DNA of 64,000 nt from Brevundimonas pondensis (lineage in GTDB: Bacteria > Pseudomonadota > Alphaproteobacteria > Caulobacterales > Caulobacteraceae): positions 2,300,001-2,364,000 of the forward strand of contig NZ_CP062006.1 in the NCBI RefSeq assembly GCF_017487345.1, given 5' to 3'. Shown here in pieces: positions 7,652 through 17,007 of the stretch; position 1 is the stretch's first letter; every line of letters starts with the position of its first letter. Both the position numbers and the translations under genes were made by a program. A model generated the notes under the pieces. It was not told where the DNA came from. It did not search any database and worked only from the letters and a program-made list of their open reading frames with translations.

Positions 7652-8610
7652 CACGCGGCCTCCGACAGGGGATGGGCGTTTTCCGTGACCTGGCGATACA
7701 GGCCCTCCAGCGAGCGTTCGCGCGCGCCGATGGCGAAGACGCCGATCCCCTGCTCCACCAGGGCCCGATTGATCTCGGCAGCGACCTGGTCGTGCGTCTG
7801 GCCGGGCGACAGCCGCGCCGCCAGCCCGCCCTCGCCCCCGACCTCGTCCTTGGACAGGCTCAGGTCCCATCGCCGCAGCACCGTCGCCGCCCGCTCGGGG
7901 TCGTCGACCCTGAGATGAAGCACCGGCGCCTCGGCCGCCTTCAGCGCCGCCAGCTCGCCTTCCAGCACCAGCCGCCCCTGATGGATCACCCCGACATGAG
8001 TGGCGATCTGCTCGATCTCGCTCAGCAGGTGGCTGGACAAGAGGACCGTCGCCCCGGTCCGGTCCGGCGGGTCGCGCAGGAAACGCCGCATCTCGGCGAT
8101 GCCGTCCGGGTCCAACCCATTGGTGGGCTCGTCCAGCACCAGGACCGACGGCGCGCCCAGCATGGCCCGCGCCAGACCCAGCCTCTGCCGCATCCCCAGG
8201 GAATAGCCGCCGACGCGGCGCCCGCCGTCGGCCCGCATCTCCACCACGCCCAGGACCCGGTCGATCTCACTGACCGGCAGGCCCAGCAGGCGACGGCTGA
8301 CGTCCAGGTTCTCGCGCCCGGTCAGATTGCCGTAGAAGCCGTGCGCCTCCAGCAGGGCGCCGATCTTGCGCGCCGCCGCGATCCGGTCGCGCGCCACATC
8401 GACGCCGCCGATCCGCGCGGTCCCGGCGCTCGGGCGGATCAGGCCCAACAGCATCTTCAGCGTCGTCGTCTTGCCCGCGCCGTTGCGCCCCAGAAAGCCA
8501 TAGACCGCCTGATCCGGCACGGTCATCGACACCCCGTCCACCGCCGTCCGCGCGCCGAAGCGCCGCGTCAGCCCCTGCGTCTGCACCATATCGACCATCG
8601 CCGCCTCCAT
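7651..8610 (-). CDS. ABC transporter ATP-binding protein
   Basis: A 319-residue ATPase subunit. Walker A is GRNGAGKTT, the signature region GYSLGMRQRLGLARA, and Walker B VLVLDEPTNGLD, followed by LLSSHLLSEIEQIATHVGVI. A C-terminal extension of about 90 residues after the core domain is usual in CcmA/BcrA-type exporter ATPases. ATGs at 8610, 8598 and 8589 are all possible starts; 8610 is used here. It is co-translated with the permease downstream. It is divergent from the DUF2975/XRE pair across a 73-base AT-rich spacer with a CtrA-like box, so the two units may share regulation. Confidence 0.9.
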   Translation of the reverse strand: MEAAMVDMVQTQGLTRRFGARTAVDGVSMTVPDQAVYGFLGRNGAGKTTTLKMLLGLIRPSAGTARIGGVDVARDRIAAARKIGALLEAHGFYGNLTGRENLDVSRRLLGLPVSEIDRVLGVVEMRADGGRRVGGYSLGMRQRLGLARAMLGAPSVLVLDEPTNGLDPDGIAEMRRFLRDPPDRTGATVLLSSHLLSEIEQIATHVGVIHQGRLVLEGELAALKAAEAPVLHLRVDDPERAATVLRRWDLSLSKDEVGGEGGLAARLSPGQTHDQVAAEINRALVEQGIGVFAIGARERSLEGLYRQVTENAHPLSEAA

Positions 8611-8644
8611 TTAACTCTTAGATAAAGTTGCGAAGCGTCAGACT

Positions 8645-8659
8645 TTAAGTCAAGATTAA
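8645..8659. promoter_or_regulatory. CtrA-like box TTAA-N7-TTAA
   Basis: TTAA-GTCAAGA-TTAA matches both half-sites and the 7-base spacer of the Caulobacter CtrA consensus, apart from the final C. It also forms part of a CTTTAA/TTAAAG palindrome (8643-8661), so it could instead be an operator for the XRE protein encoded at 9181. It sits between two divergent transcription units. Confidence 0.45.
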
Positions 8660-8683
8660 AGATCACTCAGCCTGCAGGACCCC

Positions 8684-9181
8684 ATGACACGCGATCTCAA
8701 CCGCTTCCGCCGTCTGTGCGGCCAGTACCGCTGGCTGGCGATCTTCATGGTGGCCAGCGTCGGCGGGCTGCTGGTCGTCGCCAACCTGATCGCCCCGTTC
8801 GTGCATTGGACGCGCGCCTCGACGCCGAACTTTGAACGCGAGGTCGCCGCTTCGCTGATCTGGCAAACGCCCGCCCTCTGCTACCTGTTCGGCGTCTGGT
8901 CGATCGGGCGCGGCATGGGGCAACTGGCGCGCGGGCGGCTGATCCAAGCCACCCTCGCCTCGACCCTGCGCCGGGTCGGGCTGGCCCTCGGCTTCGGCGG
9001 GGTGATCAGCGTCTTCATCGTCACCAATCTGCTACGGGTGATCGGCCATACTGAAGGCGGCTATCTGCACTTTGACGTCGCAGGCATGACCCTGGGCATG
9101 ATCGGCGGCGCTCTGTTCCTGCTGGGTCGGGTCGTGGATCAGGCGGGGGCCGTCCAGGCCGAACTGGACGAGATGATCTGA
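8684..9181 (+). CDS. DUF2975 family membrane protein
   Basis: A 165-residue protein with about four hydrophobic segments (near residues 18-38, 62-80, 92-115 and 130-150). The layout and its coupling to a YozG-like helix-turn-helix gene are the hallmark of DUF2975 proteins, which are of unknown function. The stop TGA and the next ATG overlap by one base (TGATG). In other bacteria this two-gene arrangement is common; a membrane-linked control of the regulator is conceivable but unproven. The start ATG at 8684 is preceded by GCAGGA. Confidence 0.78.
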   Translation: MTRDLNRFRRLCGQYRWLAIFMVASVGGLLVVANLIAPFVHWTRASTPNFEREVAASLIWQTPALCYLFGVWSIGRGMGQLARGRLIQATLASTLRRVGLALGFGGVISVFIVTNLLRVIGHTEGGYLHFDVAGMTLGMIGGALFLLGRVVDQAGAVQAELDEMI

Positions 9182-9426
9182 TGGCGGTTCGCGTGACCCT
9201 CGACGCCCTGATCGTCGCCAAAGGCATCAAGGCCAGAGACCTGGCCGCCCAGGTCGGGCTCAGCGAAACCCAGCTGTCCCTGTTCCGATCGGGCAAGGTG
9301 AAGGGCATTCGCTTTCGCACCCTGGCCCGACTGTGCGCCGCCCTGGGCTGCCGCCCCGGCGACCTGCTGGACTATGATCTGGACCCTGCCGATCTGGAAC
9401 CGCCCGGTGGGGACGACGCGGACTAA
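9181..9426 (+). CDS. XRE/Cro-type helix-turn-helix regulator (YozG-like)
   Basis: An 81-residue DNA-binding protein. Residues of about 8-65 form one HTH domain: DLAAQVGLSETQLSLFRSGK supplies the helix-turn-helix, and FRTLARLCAALGCRPGDLLDYD is the signature ending of this small family. The start ATG overlaps the DUF2975 stop codon, so the two are co-translated. The likely targets are its own promoter region (8611-8683), which contains palindromic TTAA-rich sequence, and perhaps the divergent ABC exporter; this is inference. Confidence 0.85.
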   Translation: MAVRVTLDALIVAKGIKARDLAAQVGLSETQLSLFRSGKVKGIRFRTLARLCAALGCRPGDLLDYDLDPADLEPPGGDDAD

Positions 9427-9562
9427 AAGGCACGGCTGATCAATCGCCGATCAGCGTCCCCATTGCCCTTTTTACGCGCTTCCTCTACGGCTCGCCGCGA
9501 TTTCGCGCGCCCGCCTGTGAAGCGGCCGGGCCGCCCCCAGCCCTTCGATCCCAGCGGTTTCA

Positions 9563-10129
9563 ATGAAAATCAACGGCAACACCATCAAACCCGGCATGGT
9601 CCTGCAGCACAACGGCGGCCTGTGGGTCGTCACCAAGGCCAGCCACGTCAAGCCCGGCAAGGGCGGCGCCTTCGCCAACGTCGAGGCCAAGAACCTCGAG
9701 ACCGGCAACAAGCTGAACGAACGCTTCCGCTCGGAAGACAAGGTCGAGCGCGTCACCCTGGAACAGAAGGACTTCTCCTACCTGTTCGACAACGGCGACA
9801 GCCTGGTCTTCATGGACGACGCCACCTACGAGCAGATCGAACTGCAAAAGGGCTGGGTCGGCGACGAACGCATCCCCTACCTGCAAGAGGGCATGAAGGT
9901 CGTCATCGAGATGCACGAAGACCGCCCGATCGGTCTGGAACTGCCGGAACAGGTCACGCTGGAAGTCGCCGAGACCGAGCCGACCGTGAAGGGCCAGACG
10001 GCTTCGTCGTCCTACAAGCCCGCCATCGCCTCGAACGGCGTGCGCATCATGATCCCGCCCTATATGTCGGCCGGCGAGCGCATCATCGTCGACACCACCT
10101 CGGGTGAATACGTCCGCCGCGCGGACTAA
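9563..10129 (+). CDS. efp: elongation factor P
   Basis: A 188-residue translation factor that rescues ribosomes stalled on polyproline stretches. It has the three-domain EF-P layout: an N-terminal KOW-like domain (1-64), a middle OB domain and the C-terminal OB domain ending SGEYVRRAD. The modifiable loop is [10 protein letters not shown], with Lys33 at the tip, so the beta-lysine type of modification is possible and the Arg type is excluded. The start ATG at 9563 gives the standard MKINGN start. It is followed by a strong terminator at 10177. The 136 bases before the gene show no clear signal beyond a short GCTGATC/GATCAGC palindrome. Confidence 0.96.
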   Translation: MKINGNTIKPGMVLQHNGGLWVVTKASHVKPGKGGAFANVEAKNLETGNKLNERFRSEDKVERVTLEQKDFSYLFDNGDSLVFMDDATYEQIELQKGWVGDERIPYLQEGMKVVIEMHEDRPIGLELPEQVTLEVAETEPTVKGQTASSSYKPAIASNGVRIMIPPYMSAGERIIVDTTSGEYVRRAD

Positions 10130-10176
10130 CAAACGCCGTCTTCCCCGGCCAAGGTCGGGCGCTATAACAGCCTACA

Positions 10177-10203
10177 GGGGCGCGGATGGTCCGCGCCCCT
10201 TTT
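10177..10203 (+). terminator. intrinsic terminator of efp
   Basis: A perfect 10-base stem GGGGCGCGGA/TCCGCGCCCC with a TGG loop, followed by TTTT at 10200-10203. Confidence 0.9.
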
Positions 10204-10262
10204 GCTTCTCCGTCCATCCGGGCTGCGGCCTTGTGAGGATCGACGGATCAGGAGAACCGCCT

Positions 10263-11069
10263 ATGGCCCTCGCTTCCGCCCTGCTCCAGGTCATGATGGA
10301 CGCCGTCCGCAAGACCGCCCGCCCCATGCTTCGCGACTTCGGCGAGGTCTCGCACCTCCAGGTATCGCGTAAAGGCCCCGGCGACTTCGTCACCGCCGCC
10401 GACGTCAAGGCGGAACAGACCCTGTTCGAGCTGCTGCTCAAGGCCCGCCCCGGCTACGGCTTCCTCGGCGAGGAGCGCGGCATGGTCGAAGGCACCGACA
10501 AGTCGCACACCTGGATCGTCGACCCGATCGACGGCACCACCAACTTCATGCACGCCATGCCCCACTTCGCCATCACGGTGGGCCTGGAGCGTCGCCACCC
10601 CGACGGTTCGTCCGAGATCGTGGCCGCCGTCACCTACAATCCGGTCATGAACGAGATGTTCTGGGCCGAGAAGGGCAAGGGCTGCTATCTGAACGACCAG
10701 CGCATCCGCATCGCTGGTCGCAAGGACATGTCGGAAAGCCTGATCGCCACCGGCCTGCCCTTCATCGGCAAGACGGGCCACGGCCAAGCCATCAAGGACA
10801 TCCACGCCGTGGGCCAACGCGTCGCCGGCATCCGCCGTCTGGGTGCCGCCTCGCTGGACTTCGCCTGGGTCGCCGCAGGCCGCTTCGACGCCTACTACGA
10901 GCGCAACCTGCAGCCGTGGGACGTGGCGGCGGGTATCCTGCTGGTCACGGAGGCCGGCGGCCTGGTCACCACCATCGACATCGACGGCGACCCCAAGAAC
11001 GGCAAGCAGATCGTCGCCGCCAACCCGGAACTACAGCCGCAACTGCGCAAGGTGCTGCAAGCGGCCTGA
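10263..11069 (+). CDS. suhB: inositol monophosphatase family protein
   Basis: A 268-residue member of the Mg-dependent inositol monophosphatase family. Metal and phosphate motifs are intact: GEE (in GFLGEERG), WIVDPIDGTTNF and, near the C terminus, LQPWDVAAGILLVTEAGG. The start at 10263 follows AGGAGAACCGCCT; the open frame upstream of it is not coding. E. coli SuhB also takes part in rRNA antitermination, and its gene is often placed near translation genes; here efp is next door, but whether this protein has that second role cannot be told. A terminator follows. Confidence 0.9.
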   Translation: MALASALLQVMMDAVRKTARPMLRDFGEVSHLQVSRKGPGDFVTAADVKAEQTLFELLLKARPGYGFLGEERGMVEGTDKSHTWIVDPIDGTTNFMHAMPHFAITVGLERRHPDGSSEIVAAVTYNPVMNEMFWAEKGKGCYLNDQRIRIAGRKDMSESLIATGLPFIGKTGHGQAIKDIHAVGQRVAGIRRLGAASLDFAWVAAGRFDAYYERNLQPWDVAAGILLVTEAGGLVTTIDIDGDPKNGKQIVAANPELQPQLRKVLQAA

Positions 11070-11092
11070 TCCGCTTCACTCCCCGAAATCAG

Positions 11093-11124
11093 GGCGGCGC
11101 GGCGAAGGCCCCGCCGCCTTTTTT
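11093..11124 (+). terminator. intrinsic terminator of suhB
   Basis: GGCGGCG (11093-11099) pairs with CGCCGCC (11112-11118), followed by six T residues. Confidence 0.75.
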
Positions 11125-11220
11125 CTACGCTCTTCACAGCCGCGTCGTGCGCGCCCCCTACCCTCGCGTCATGATCCGTCTCATCCTGACCGCGCCCTCC
11201 TCCTCAGCGGAACCCCGGCC

Positions 11221-12216
11221 ATGTCTGCGCCTCTTTCCCCCGTCGTCGCCAAGGTCATCGCCCACCGCGGGGCGTCCGGCGAACGGCCCGAGCATACGGC
11301 ATCGGCCTATCAACTGGCGGTGGAACAGGGCGCGGACTTCATCGAGCCTGACCTGGTCATGACCCGTGACGGTCATTTCGTGGTCCGCCATGAGAACGAG
11401 ATCGGCGGCACGACCGACGTGGCGGATCGGCTCGAATTCGCGGACCGCAGGACGACCAAGGCCATCGACGGCGTCGAGGTCGTCGGCTGGTTCACCGAAG
11501 ACTTCACCCTGGCCGAACTGAAGACCCTGCGCGCCCGCGAGCGCCTGCCTTTGCTGCGGCCTGGCAACACCGACTGGGACAACCGGGAGCCCATCCTGAC
11601 CTTCGACGAGGTCGTCGCCCTCGCCCGCGAGGAAAGCGTCCGCTCCGGCCGCATCATCGGAGTTGCGCCGGAGTTGAAGCACCCCTCCTATTTCGCCGGT
11701 ATCGGCCTGCCGATGGAGGACGCCTTCGTCGCCGCGCTGGAGCGTCACGGCCTGACCGGCGCCGACGCCCCCATCCTGATCCAGTGTTTCGAGATCGGGC
11801 CGCTGCAACGACTAAGGGGCCGCATCGACGCGCCCCTGCTGCAACTGATGAGCGTCTCGGGCGGCCCCGCCGACCGTCCCGACCTGACCTACGCCGCGAT
11901 GAGCACGCCTGAGGGCCTTGGCGCCATCGCCGCCTACGCCGACGCCATCGGGGTCGAGACCGGGCTGATCCTGCCGCGCGACGACATGGCCCGCAGCCTG
12001 CCCCCTACCGCGCTGGTCGAGGACGCTCACGCGGCGGGGCTGAAGGTCGTGGTCTGGACCTTCCGCGCCGAAAACGTCTTCCTGCCAATGGAGCGCCGCC
12101 GGGGCGACGCCCCCGCCGACCATGGCGACCTCGACGACTATCTGAAGGCCTTCTACGCCCTCGGCATCGACGCCGTGTTCAGCGACTTTCCAGGCGCGGC
12201 GGTCGCGGCGCGCTAG
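11221..12216 (+). CDS. glycerophosphodiester phosphodiesterase
   Basis: A 331-residue TIM-barrel enzyme that splits glycerophosphodiesters into glycerol-3-phosphate and an alcohol. The N terminus has the catalytic block IAHRGASGERPEHT, then EPDLVMTRDGHFVVRHE, which holds the metal-binding Glu-x-Asp and second His. The C-terminal part has the usual KVVVWTFRAEN segment. It resembles GlpQ in length, but no signal peptide is visible from the ATG at 11221, so it may be cytosolic (UgpQ-like). Upstream in-frame starts would run through the suhB terminator and are rejected. It is convergent with the ABC exporter gene, with only three bases between the stops. Confidence 0.9.
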   Translation: MSAPLSPVVAKVIAHRGASGERPEHTASAYQLAVEQGADFIEPDLVMTRDGHFVVRHENEIGGTTDVADRLEFADRRTTKAIDGVEVVGWFTEDFTLAELKTLRARERLPLLRPGNTDWDNREPILTFDEVVALAREESVRSGRIIGVAPELKHPSYFAGIGLPMEDAFVAALERHGLTGADAPILIQCFEIGPLQRLRGRIDAPLLQLMSVSGGPADRPDLTYAAMSTPEGLGAIAAYADAIGVETGLILPRDDMARSLPPTALVEDAHAAGLKVVVWTFRAENVFLPMERRRGDAPADHGDLDDYLKAFYALGIDAVFSDFPGAAVAAR

Positions 12217-12219
12217 ACC

Positions 12220-14073
12220 TCACGCCTCCTGGAACTGCAGCTTGGCCAGACGCGCATAGAGTCCGCCGCGCGCCGTCAGCTCGGCGTGCGTGCCCTCCTC
12301 GACCACCTTGCCGCCGTCCATGACGACGATGCGGTCAGCCCGCAGCACGGTGGCCAGACGGTGGGCGATGACCAGAGTGGTGCGCGCCTCCATGGCCTGA
12401 TCCAGAGCCGCCTGCACCAGACGCTCGTTCTCGGCGTCAAGCGCGCTGGTAGCCTCGTCCAGCAGCAGGATCGGGGCTTCGCGGACCAGGGCCCGCGCGA
12501 TGGCCAGACGCTGGCGTTGACCGCCCGACAGGCTCTTGCCGCGTTCGCCCAGAGGCGTGTCGAAGCCTTGCGGCAGGGCTTCGATGAAGCCAAGCGCCTG
12601 AGCTTCGTCGGCGACCATGCGCGCCTCGGCCAGGCTTGCCGCCTCGCGGCCGAAGCGGATGTTCTCCAGCGCCGAGCCCGAAAACAGGGGCGCCTCCTGC
12701 GACACCCAGGCGAAACGATCGCGCACCTCGACCGGATCGGCCGAACGCACGTCCACCCCGTCCACCGAGACCAGACCCGACTGCGGATCATAGAAGCGCA
12801 GCAGCAGGCGGAAGACCGTCGACTTGCCCGCGCCCGACGGCCCGACAAGAGCCACGGTTTCGCCCGGACGCACGGTCAGGCTGAAACCCTTCAGCGCCGG
12901 CAGATCGGGACGGCCCGGATAGGCGAAGTCCACCGCCGACATCGACACCTCGCCCAACGGCGGCTGCGGCAGGGCCACGGGGTTGGCGGGCGGCGCGATA
13001 GCCGGCACGGCGCGCATCAGCTCGTCGATCCTCTCCATAGCCCCGGCGGCCTTCTGCACATCGCCCCAGCTTTCGCCCAGCGCGCCGACGGCCCCGGCGG
13101 CGAAGACCGACAGCAGAACGAACTGCAGCAGGGCGCCCGGCGACATGGTCCCGGCGATCACGTCCTGCGCCCCCAGCCACAGCACCAGGGTGACGCCGCC
13201 GAACATGACGGTGATGATCATGGCCGTCATCACCGCCCGCGCCCGCATGCGGGTCAGAGAGACGCCGAAGGCCTCCTCCACCGCCGCGCCGAAACGGCCG
13301 ATGGCGCTCTTTTCGCGGCCAAAGGCCTGGACCGTCTCGATGGCGTCCACGCTCTCGCCGGCGAAACCGACAGCATTGGCGAAGGTGTCCTGCGACCTGA
13401 CCGTCAGCTTGCGCACCTGACGGCCGAAGATGAACAGCGGCACGATCAGCACCGGCACGATCAGCAGGACGAAGCCGGTCAGCTTGGGGCTGACGAAGAA
13501 GAGCAGGATGACCCCGCCGATCAGGGTGAAGAAGTTTCGCAGGGCATAGCTGACCGAGGTGGTCAGCAGGGTGTCCACCAGCTGGATGTCCGTCGTCAGG
13601 CGCGACAGCACCTCGCCCGTTCGCATATGGGCGAAGAAGACCGGGTCCAGCGTCAGGATGCGCTTGAACAGCGCCGTGCGCAGGTCGGCGATGACCCGCT
13701 CGCCCGTCTTGGTCACGTAGAAATAGCGGAAGGCCGTCGCCAGCCCCAGAATCAGGGCGTTGCCGCCCAGAATCAGGAACCAGGTGTTGATGTCCCGGCC
13801 GCCGTTCTCGAAACCGTTGTCGATGGCTCCACGCGCCGTCGCCGTCAGCGCCAGCGAGGCCACGGTCGAACCGATCAGCCACAGGCCTGCGATCGCCGCG
13901 TCCAGCCGATGCCGCATCATGAAGGGCAGCAACTGGGCCAGGGGCCTGATGTTACGGGTCTTGGCGCGCTTGCCGCCCGCCTCTTCCATCTGCTCGGCCA
14001 GCAGGGCCCCGGCGCCGGGGCGCCCCCGGGCTGCGGCGTCTTGCGGGACGGAAGGCGAGGAAACTTGGGTCAT
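12220..14073 (-). CDS. ABC exporter, fused membrane and ATPase domains (ABCB/MsbA type)
   Basis: A 617-residue half-transporter. Residues of about 50-340 contain six membrane spans of the type I exporter fold; the nucleotide-binding domain follows with Walker [10 protein letters not shown], signature [14 protein letters not shown], Walker [13 protein letters not shown] and the switch His in VIAHRLATV. The enzyme probably works as a homodimer exporting lipid, peptide or drug. It resembles MsbA-like and AarD/ABCB families; lipid A flipping is possible but not shown. The first 40 residues are polar and basic. No second transporter half is adjacent. Confidence 0.92.
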   Translation of the reverse strand: MTQVSSPSVPQDAAARGRPGAGALLAEQMEEAGGKRAKTRNIRPLAQLLPFMMRHRLDAAIAGLWLIGSTVASLALTATARGAIDNGFENGGRDINTWFLILGGNALILGLATAFRYFYVTKTGERVIADLRTALFKRILTLDPVFFAHMRTGEVLSRLTTDIQLVDTLLTTSVSYALRNFFTLIGGVILLFFVSPKLTGFVLLIVPVLIVPLFIFGRQVRKLTVRSQDTFANAVGFAGESVDAIETVQAFGREKSAIGRFGAAVEEAFGVSLTRMRARAVMTAMIITVMFGGVTLVLWLGAQDVIAGTMSPGALLQFVLLSVFAAGAVGALGESWGDVQKAAGAMERIDELMRAVPAIAPPANPVALPQPPLGEVSMSAVDFAYPGRPDLPALKGFSLTVRPGETVALVGPSGAGKSTVFRLLLRFYDPQSGLVSVDGVDVRSADPVEVRDRFAWVSQEAPLFSGSALENIRFGREAASLAEARMVADEAQALGFIEALPQGFDTPLGERGKSLSGGQRQRLAIARALVREAPILLLDEATSALDAENERLVQAALDQAMEARTTLVIAHRLATVLRADRIVVMDGGKVVEEGTHAELTARGGLYARLAKLQFQEA

Positions 14074-14206
14074 GCCCGCGCTCTTGCCCCGGAACGCCCC
14101 CCGGTGTAAACGCCGCCGCTCATTCCCGCCGTTTAGCCTCGGCGGGTTTCTCTATTTACGCGCACTGACGGTCGGCATCGTCGAAGCGCAGAGACGGATC
14201 AGATCT

Positions 14207-14431
14207 ATGAAAGCGGACACGCACCCCGACTACCACTTCATCACGGTTGTGAAGCCGGATGGCAGCACCTTCCAGACCCGTTCGACCTACGGCAAGGAAG
14301 GCGCCTCGCTGGCCCTCGACATCGATCCGTCGACCCACCCCGCCTGGACCGGCGGCAACGCCCAAATGCTGGACCGCGGCGGCCGCGTGTCGCGCTTCAA
14401 CAACAAGTTCGGCGGCTTCATCAAGAAGTAA
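14207..14431 (+). CDS. rpmE: 50S ribosomal protein L31
   Basis: A 74-residue ribosomal protein of the large subunit. The family motifs are clear: [15 protein letters not shown] at the start, [21 protein letters not shown], and [15 protein letters not shown] at the end. There are no cysteines, so this is the zinc-free (C-minus) form in a long-L31 layout typical of alphaproteobacteria. The ATG at 14207 is preceded by a weak GGATCAG-type signal. A strong terminator follows 32 bases after the stop. The gene is divergent from the ABC exporter. Confidence 0.95.
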   Translation: MKADTHPDYHFITVVKPDGSTFQTRSTYGKEGASLALDIDPSTHPAWTGGNAQMLDRGGRVSRFNNKFGGFIKK

Positions 14432-14463
14432 GCCCTACAGGCTGCGACATAGTCGCCACAGAA

Positions 14464-14491
14464 GCGCCGGTCCGATGGGCCGGCGCTTTTT
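14464..14491 (+). terminator. intrinsic terminator of rpmE
   Basis: A 10-base stem (14464-14473 with 14477-14486, one G-U pair) with a GAT loop, followed by TTTTT. Confidence 0.88.
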
Positions 14492-14583
14492 GTTTGCCCG
14501 GAACGTCGATAACATGAGGGCGTTCGATCCTTCGGGGCGCAGGCGACGGGTCTGGCGCCGGACCGGACTTGAAGAGCTTTAGA

Positions 14584-16140
14584 ATGAACCGACGGGAATT
14601 GGGCTTTGGCGTCGCAACGACGACCCTGACCCTTGGCGCGGCCTCGTCCGCACTGGCGCAGACCCGACCGGTCGATCCCCAGGTCTTTATCGCCGGCTTC
14701 GACGCCCAGGCGGGCCGCCTGCCCGAGGCCGTTCAGGCCGACGTCCGCGCCGTCTACCAGCTGACCGGCGGCAAGCCGATCTGGACCGCCGACCGCCTGC
14801 GCGTGCTTCAGGAGGTCGCCGCCGGTGCAGAGCGCCACGCCTTGCCCGCCGGGGATTTCTTCGACTTCGTCGGCCTGGCCGCCGATCCCGGCTCGGCCGA
14901 GATCCGCACCACCGCCGCCGCCGTGACCTACGCCCGCGTCCTGGCCGAGGGCCGCGTCCGTCCCGAAACGGTCGAGGATCTCTGGGAGATGCAGAAGAAC
15001 AGCGTGGACATCCCGCGCGGCCTGACCCAGGCGGTCAGCGCCAACCAGCTGAGCCAGTGGTTCGACAACCTGGCCCCCACCGACATCGGCTACACCAACC
15101 TGTCGGCCGGCTACGCCCGCTATCGCCGCATCACGCGTGCCGGCGGCTGGCCCGCCTTCCGTCAGGGCGGCACCATCGAGCCGGGGACCAGCGACAACCG
15201 CATCCCGGCCCTGGTCGCGCGCCTGGTGGCCGAAGGCGACCTGAGCGCCTCGGCAGGCGAGCGCCTGAAGGGCAATCTGGCCTATGGCTCGGAACTGCAA
15301 CAGGCGGTTCGCAGCTTCCAGACCCGCCACGGCCTGGGTTCGGACGGCCGCATCGGCCCCGGCACCCAGCGCTCGCTCGGCGCCACGGCCGAGGACCGCG
15401 CCCGCCAGATCGCCCTGAATCTGGAGCGCCGTCGCTGGCTGAAGCGCGACCTGAATCCCGAACGGATCGAGGTCAACACCGCCGCCGCCATCATGGTCTA
15501 CTGGAAGGACGGCAAGCCGGTTCACTCCAACCGCGTCGTGGTAGGCTCTGTCGAGAACCAGACCCCCAGCCTGGAAAAACCCTTCGCCTCGGTCGTGGCC
15601 AACCCGCCGTGGACCGTGCCCATGGGCATCGCCCGCCGCGAAATCCTGCCCAAGGGTCCCGGCTACCTGGCCGCCCATGACATGTACGTCAACGCCGACG
15701 GCTGGGTGGTGCAGCGCGCCGGACCCCAGTCGTCCCTGGGCTACGTGAAGTTCGAGCTGCGCGACAGCTACGCCATCTTCCTGCACGACACCCCGTCCAA
15801 GGGCGCCTTCAACCTGTCGGTGCGCCAGCGCAGCCACGGCTGCGTCCGGGTCCAGAACGCGGTCGAGTTCGCCCGCCTGCTGCTGCAGCCCGATCCGGCC
15901 AAGCTGGCCCAGTTCGATACGGCCCAGGACAACCGCCAGACCACGCGTGTCACCACGGGCCGCGAGATCGCCGTGCGCCTGCTCTACTGGACGGCCTTCG
16001 TCGATGGTCAGGGCCGGGTCGCCTTCCGCGAGGACGTCTATCAGCGCGACGCCAAGCTGGCTCAAGCCCTGGGCATCGCCGTCAACCTGCCCCGCGTCAT
16101 CGCCGACGGCCCCAGCGACGCCAACGACGTCGGACCGTAG
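14584..16140 (+). CDS. L,D-transpeptidase, YcbB-like
   Basis: A 518-residue periplasmic enzyme that forms 3-3 cross-links in peptidoglycan. The ATG at 14584 gives a signal peptide with a twin-arginine look (MNRRELGFGV, ending SSALAQ), so export by Tat is likely. A scaffold region covers about 40-200, a peptidoglycan-binding domain lies near 225-270 (LQQAVRSFQTRHGLGSDGRIG), and the YkuD domain spans 300-475 with catalytic His418 and Cys420 in SHGCVRV. The domain order and length match YcbB/LdtD. Such enzymes bypass penicillin-binding proteins, which is notable given the beta-lactamase gene at 38148. An upstream TTG at 14569 is possible. Confidence 0.92.
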   Translation: MNRRELGFGVATTTLTLGAASSALAQTRPVDPQVFIAGFDAQAGRLPEAVQADVRAVYQLTGGKPIWTADRLRVLQEVAAGAERHALPAGDFFDFVGLAADPGSAEIRTTAAAVTYARVLAEGRVRPETVEDLWEMQKNSVDIPRGLTQAVSANQLSQWFDNLAPTDIGYTNLSAGYARYRRITRAGGWPAFRQGGTIEPGTSDNRIPALVARLVAEGDLSASAGERLKGNLAYGSELQQAVRSFQTRHGLGSDGRIGPGTQRSLGATAEDRARQIALNLERRRWLKRDLNPERIEVNTAAAIMVYWKDGKPVHSNRVVVGSVENQTPSLEKPFASVVANPPWTVPMGIARREILPKGPGYLAAHDMYVNADGWVVQRAGPQSSLGYVKFELRDSYAIFLHDTPSKGAFNLSVRQRSHGCVRVQNAVEFARLLLQPDPAKLAQFDTAQDNRQTTRVTTGREIAVRLLYWTAFVDGQGRVAFREDVYQRDAKLAQALGIAVNLPRVIADGPSDANDVGP

Positions 16141-16149
16141 GCGGGCGCG

Positions 16150-16476
16150 ATGCTGGCCATGATTCTCGCCGCCGCATTGGTCACGCAGGAGCCTGTGCAG
16201 GCCCCTGCGCCGATGTGGCGTTCAAGGCCGGTTCCTGAATTTCCAGCCAAGGCGCTCATGGACGGCGTCGAGGCGGCCGATGTCCGGCTGGATTGCCTTC
16301 TGACGGCTGACGGCCGTTTTTCGGATTGCCAGATCGTTGCGGACACCAGGCCGGACTATGCTTTCGCCCAGGAAGCCCTGAGGGCCGCCCAAAAGGCGAG
16401 CGCCGCGCCGCGCGAAGAGAACGGCATCGCCGTGCCGGGTCGCGTCCGCTTTGAGATTCGCTTTCGCCTGGGCTGA
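16150..16476 (+). CDS. small TonB C-terminal domain-like protein
   Basis: A 108-residue protein. The first 17 residues are a short hydrophobic export signal (MLAMILAAALVTQEPVQA). The rest resembles the TonB/TolA C-terminal fold: WRSRPVPEFPAKALMDGVEAADVRLDC is the usual P-x-YP-x-A-x-x-x-x-x-G-type opening, then a V-x-C-x-V-x-A-DGR-style strand and a final RVRFEIRF strand. No transmembrane anchor plus Pro-rich spacer is present, so this is not a complete TonB. It begins nine bases after the L,D-transpeptidase and is probably co-transcribed. Its role is unknown; a periplasmic adaptor is possible. Confidence 0.72.
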   Translation: MLAMILAAALVTQEPVQAPAPMWRSRPVPEFPAKALMDGVEAADVRLDCLLTADGRFSDCQIVADTRPDYAFAQEALRAAQKASAAPREENGIAVPGRVRFEIRFRLG

Positions 16477-16479
16477 AAC

Positions 16480-17007
16480 TCAGCTCCCGAAGGCCGCCTG
16501 CAGTCGATCCAGCTGGCTCTGCACCGGATTGACGGGCTGATCTTCCGGTCCGTCCAGATACATGCGGCGGTCCAGGTGCAAAACCCGATCATAGAGCTTC
16601 TCGGCCCGGACAGCATATTCGATCAGGGCGATGGGCAGTTCACGATGGCTGGGCTCGCTCTCGACCTTTCGGTCACCCAGGCGATAGCGCGGCTCACAGG
16701 CGGCGTCGGCGCTCATGTCGTCCTCGCGCACGGCGCGCTGGACCAGCAGCCAGGACGCGATCTGCATCAGCCGCGTCGTCAGCTTCATGCTTTCGCCCGC
16801 ATAGGCCAGGGCCGCCGCGCGCGACAGCAGACGCGAATCCTGACGCCCATCGCCGTCCAGATAGGCCGCAGTCTCCTCGACCAGTTCCATGCCTTCCCTG
16901 AAGGTGCGGTCGAACAACTCGGAACGTGCGAAATCCAGCACTTCCGCGCTGCGCGAACGCAATCCGACCATGTCAGCGTCGATGGCGGTCAACTCGGTTC
17001 TACCCAT
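16480..17007 (-). CDS. rcdA: RcdA, regulator of CtrA degradation (DUF1465)
   Basis: A 175-residue all-helical protein of the DUF1465 family. In Caulobacter RcdA acts with CpdR and PopA as an adaptor that brings the cell-cycle regulator CtrA to the ClpXP protease at the pole. Here the family blocks SELFDRTFREGMELVEETAAYLDG, AALAYAGESMKLTTRLMQIASWLLVQRAV and the flexible acidic C-terminal tail are plain. The start is an ATG at 17007. It stands alone, convergent with the TonB-C gene. Its presence is one of the main signs that this is a Caulobacterales genome. Confidence 0.88.
   Translation of the reverse strand: MGRTELTAIDADMVGLRSRSAEVLDFARSELFDRTFREGMELVEETAAYLDGDGRQDSRLLSRAAALAYAGESMKLTTRLMQIASWLLVQRAVREDDMSADAACEPRYRLGDRKVESEPSHRELPIALIEYAVRAEKLYDRVLHLDRRMYLDGPEDQPVNPVQSQLDRLQAAFGS

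Noticed and set aside
9430-9460. GCTGATC/GATCAGC palindrome after the XRE gene.
   Set aside because: There is no T-tract and the stem is short; it is not a convincing terminator or operator.
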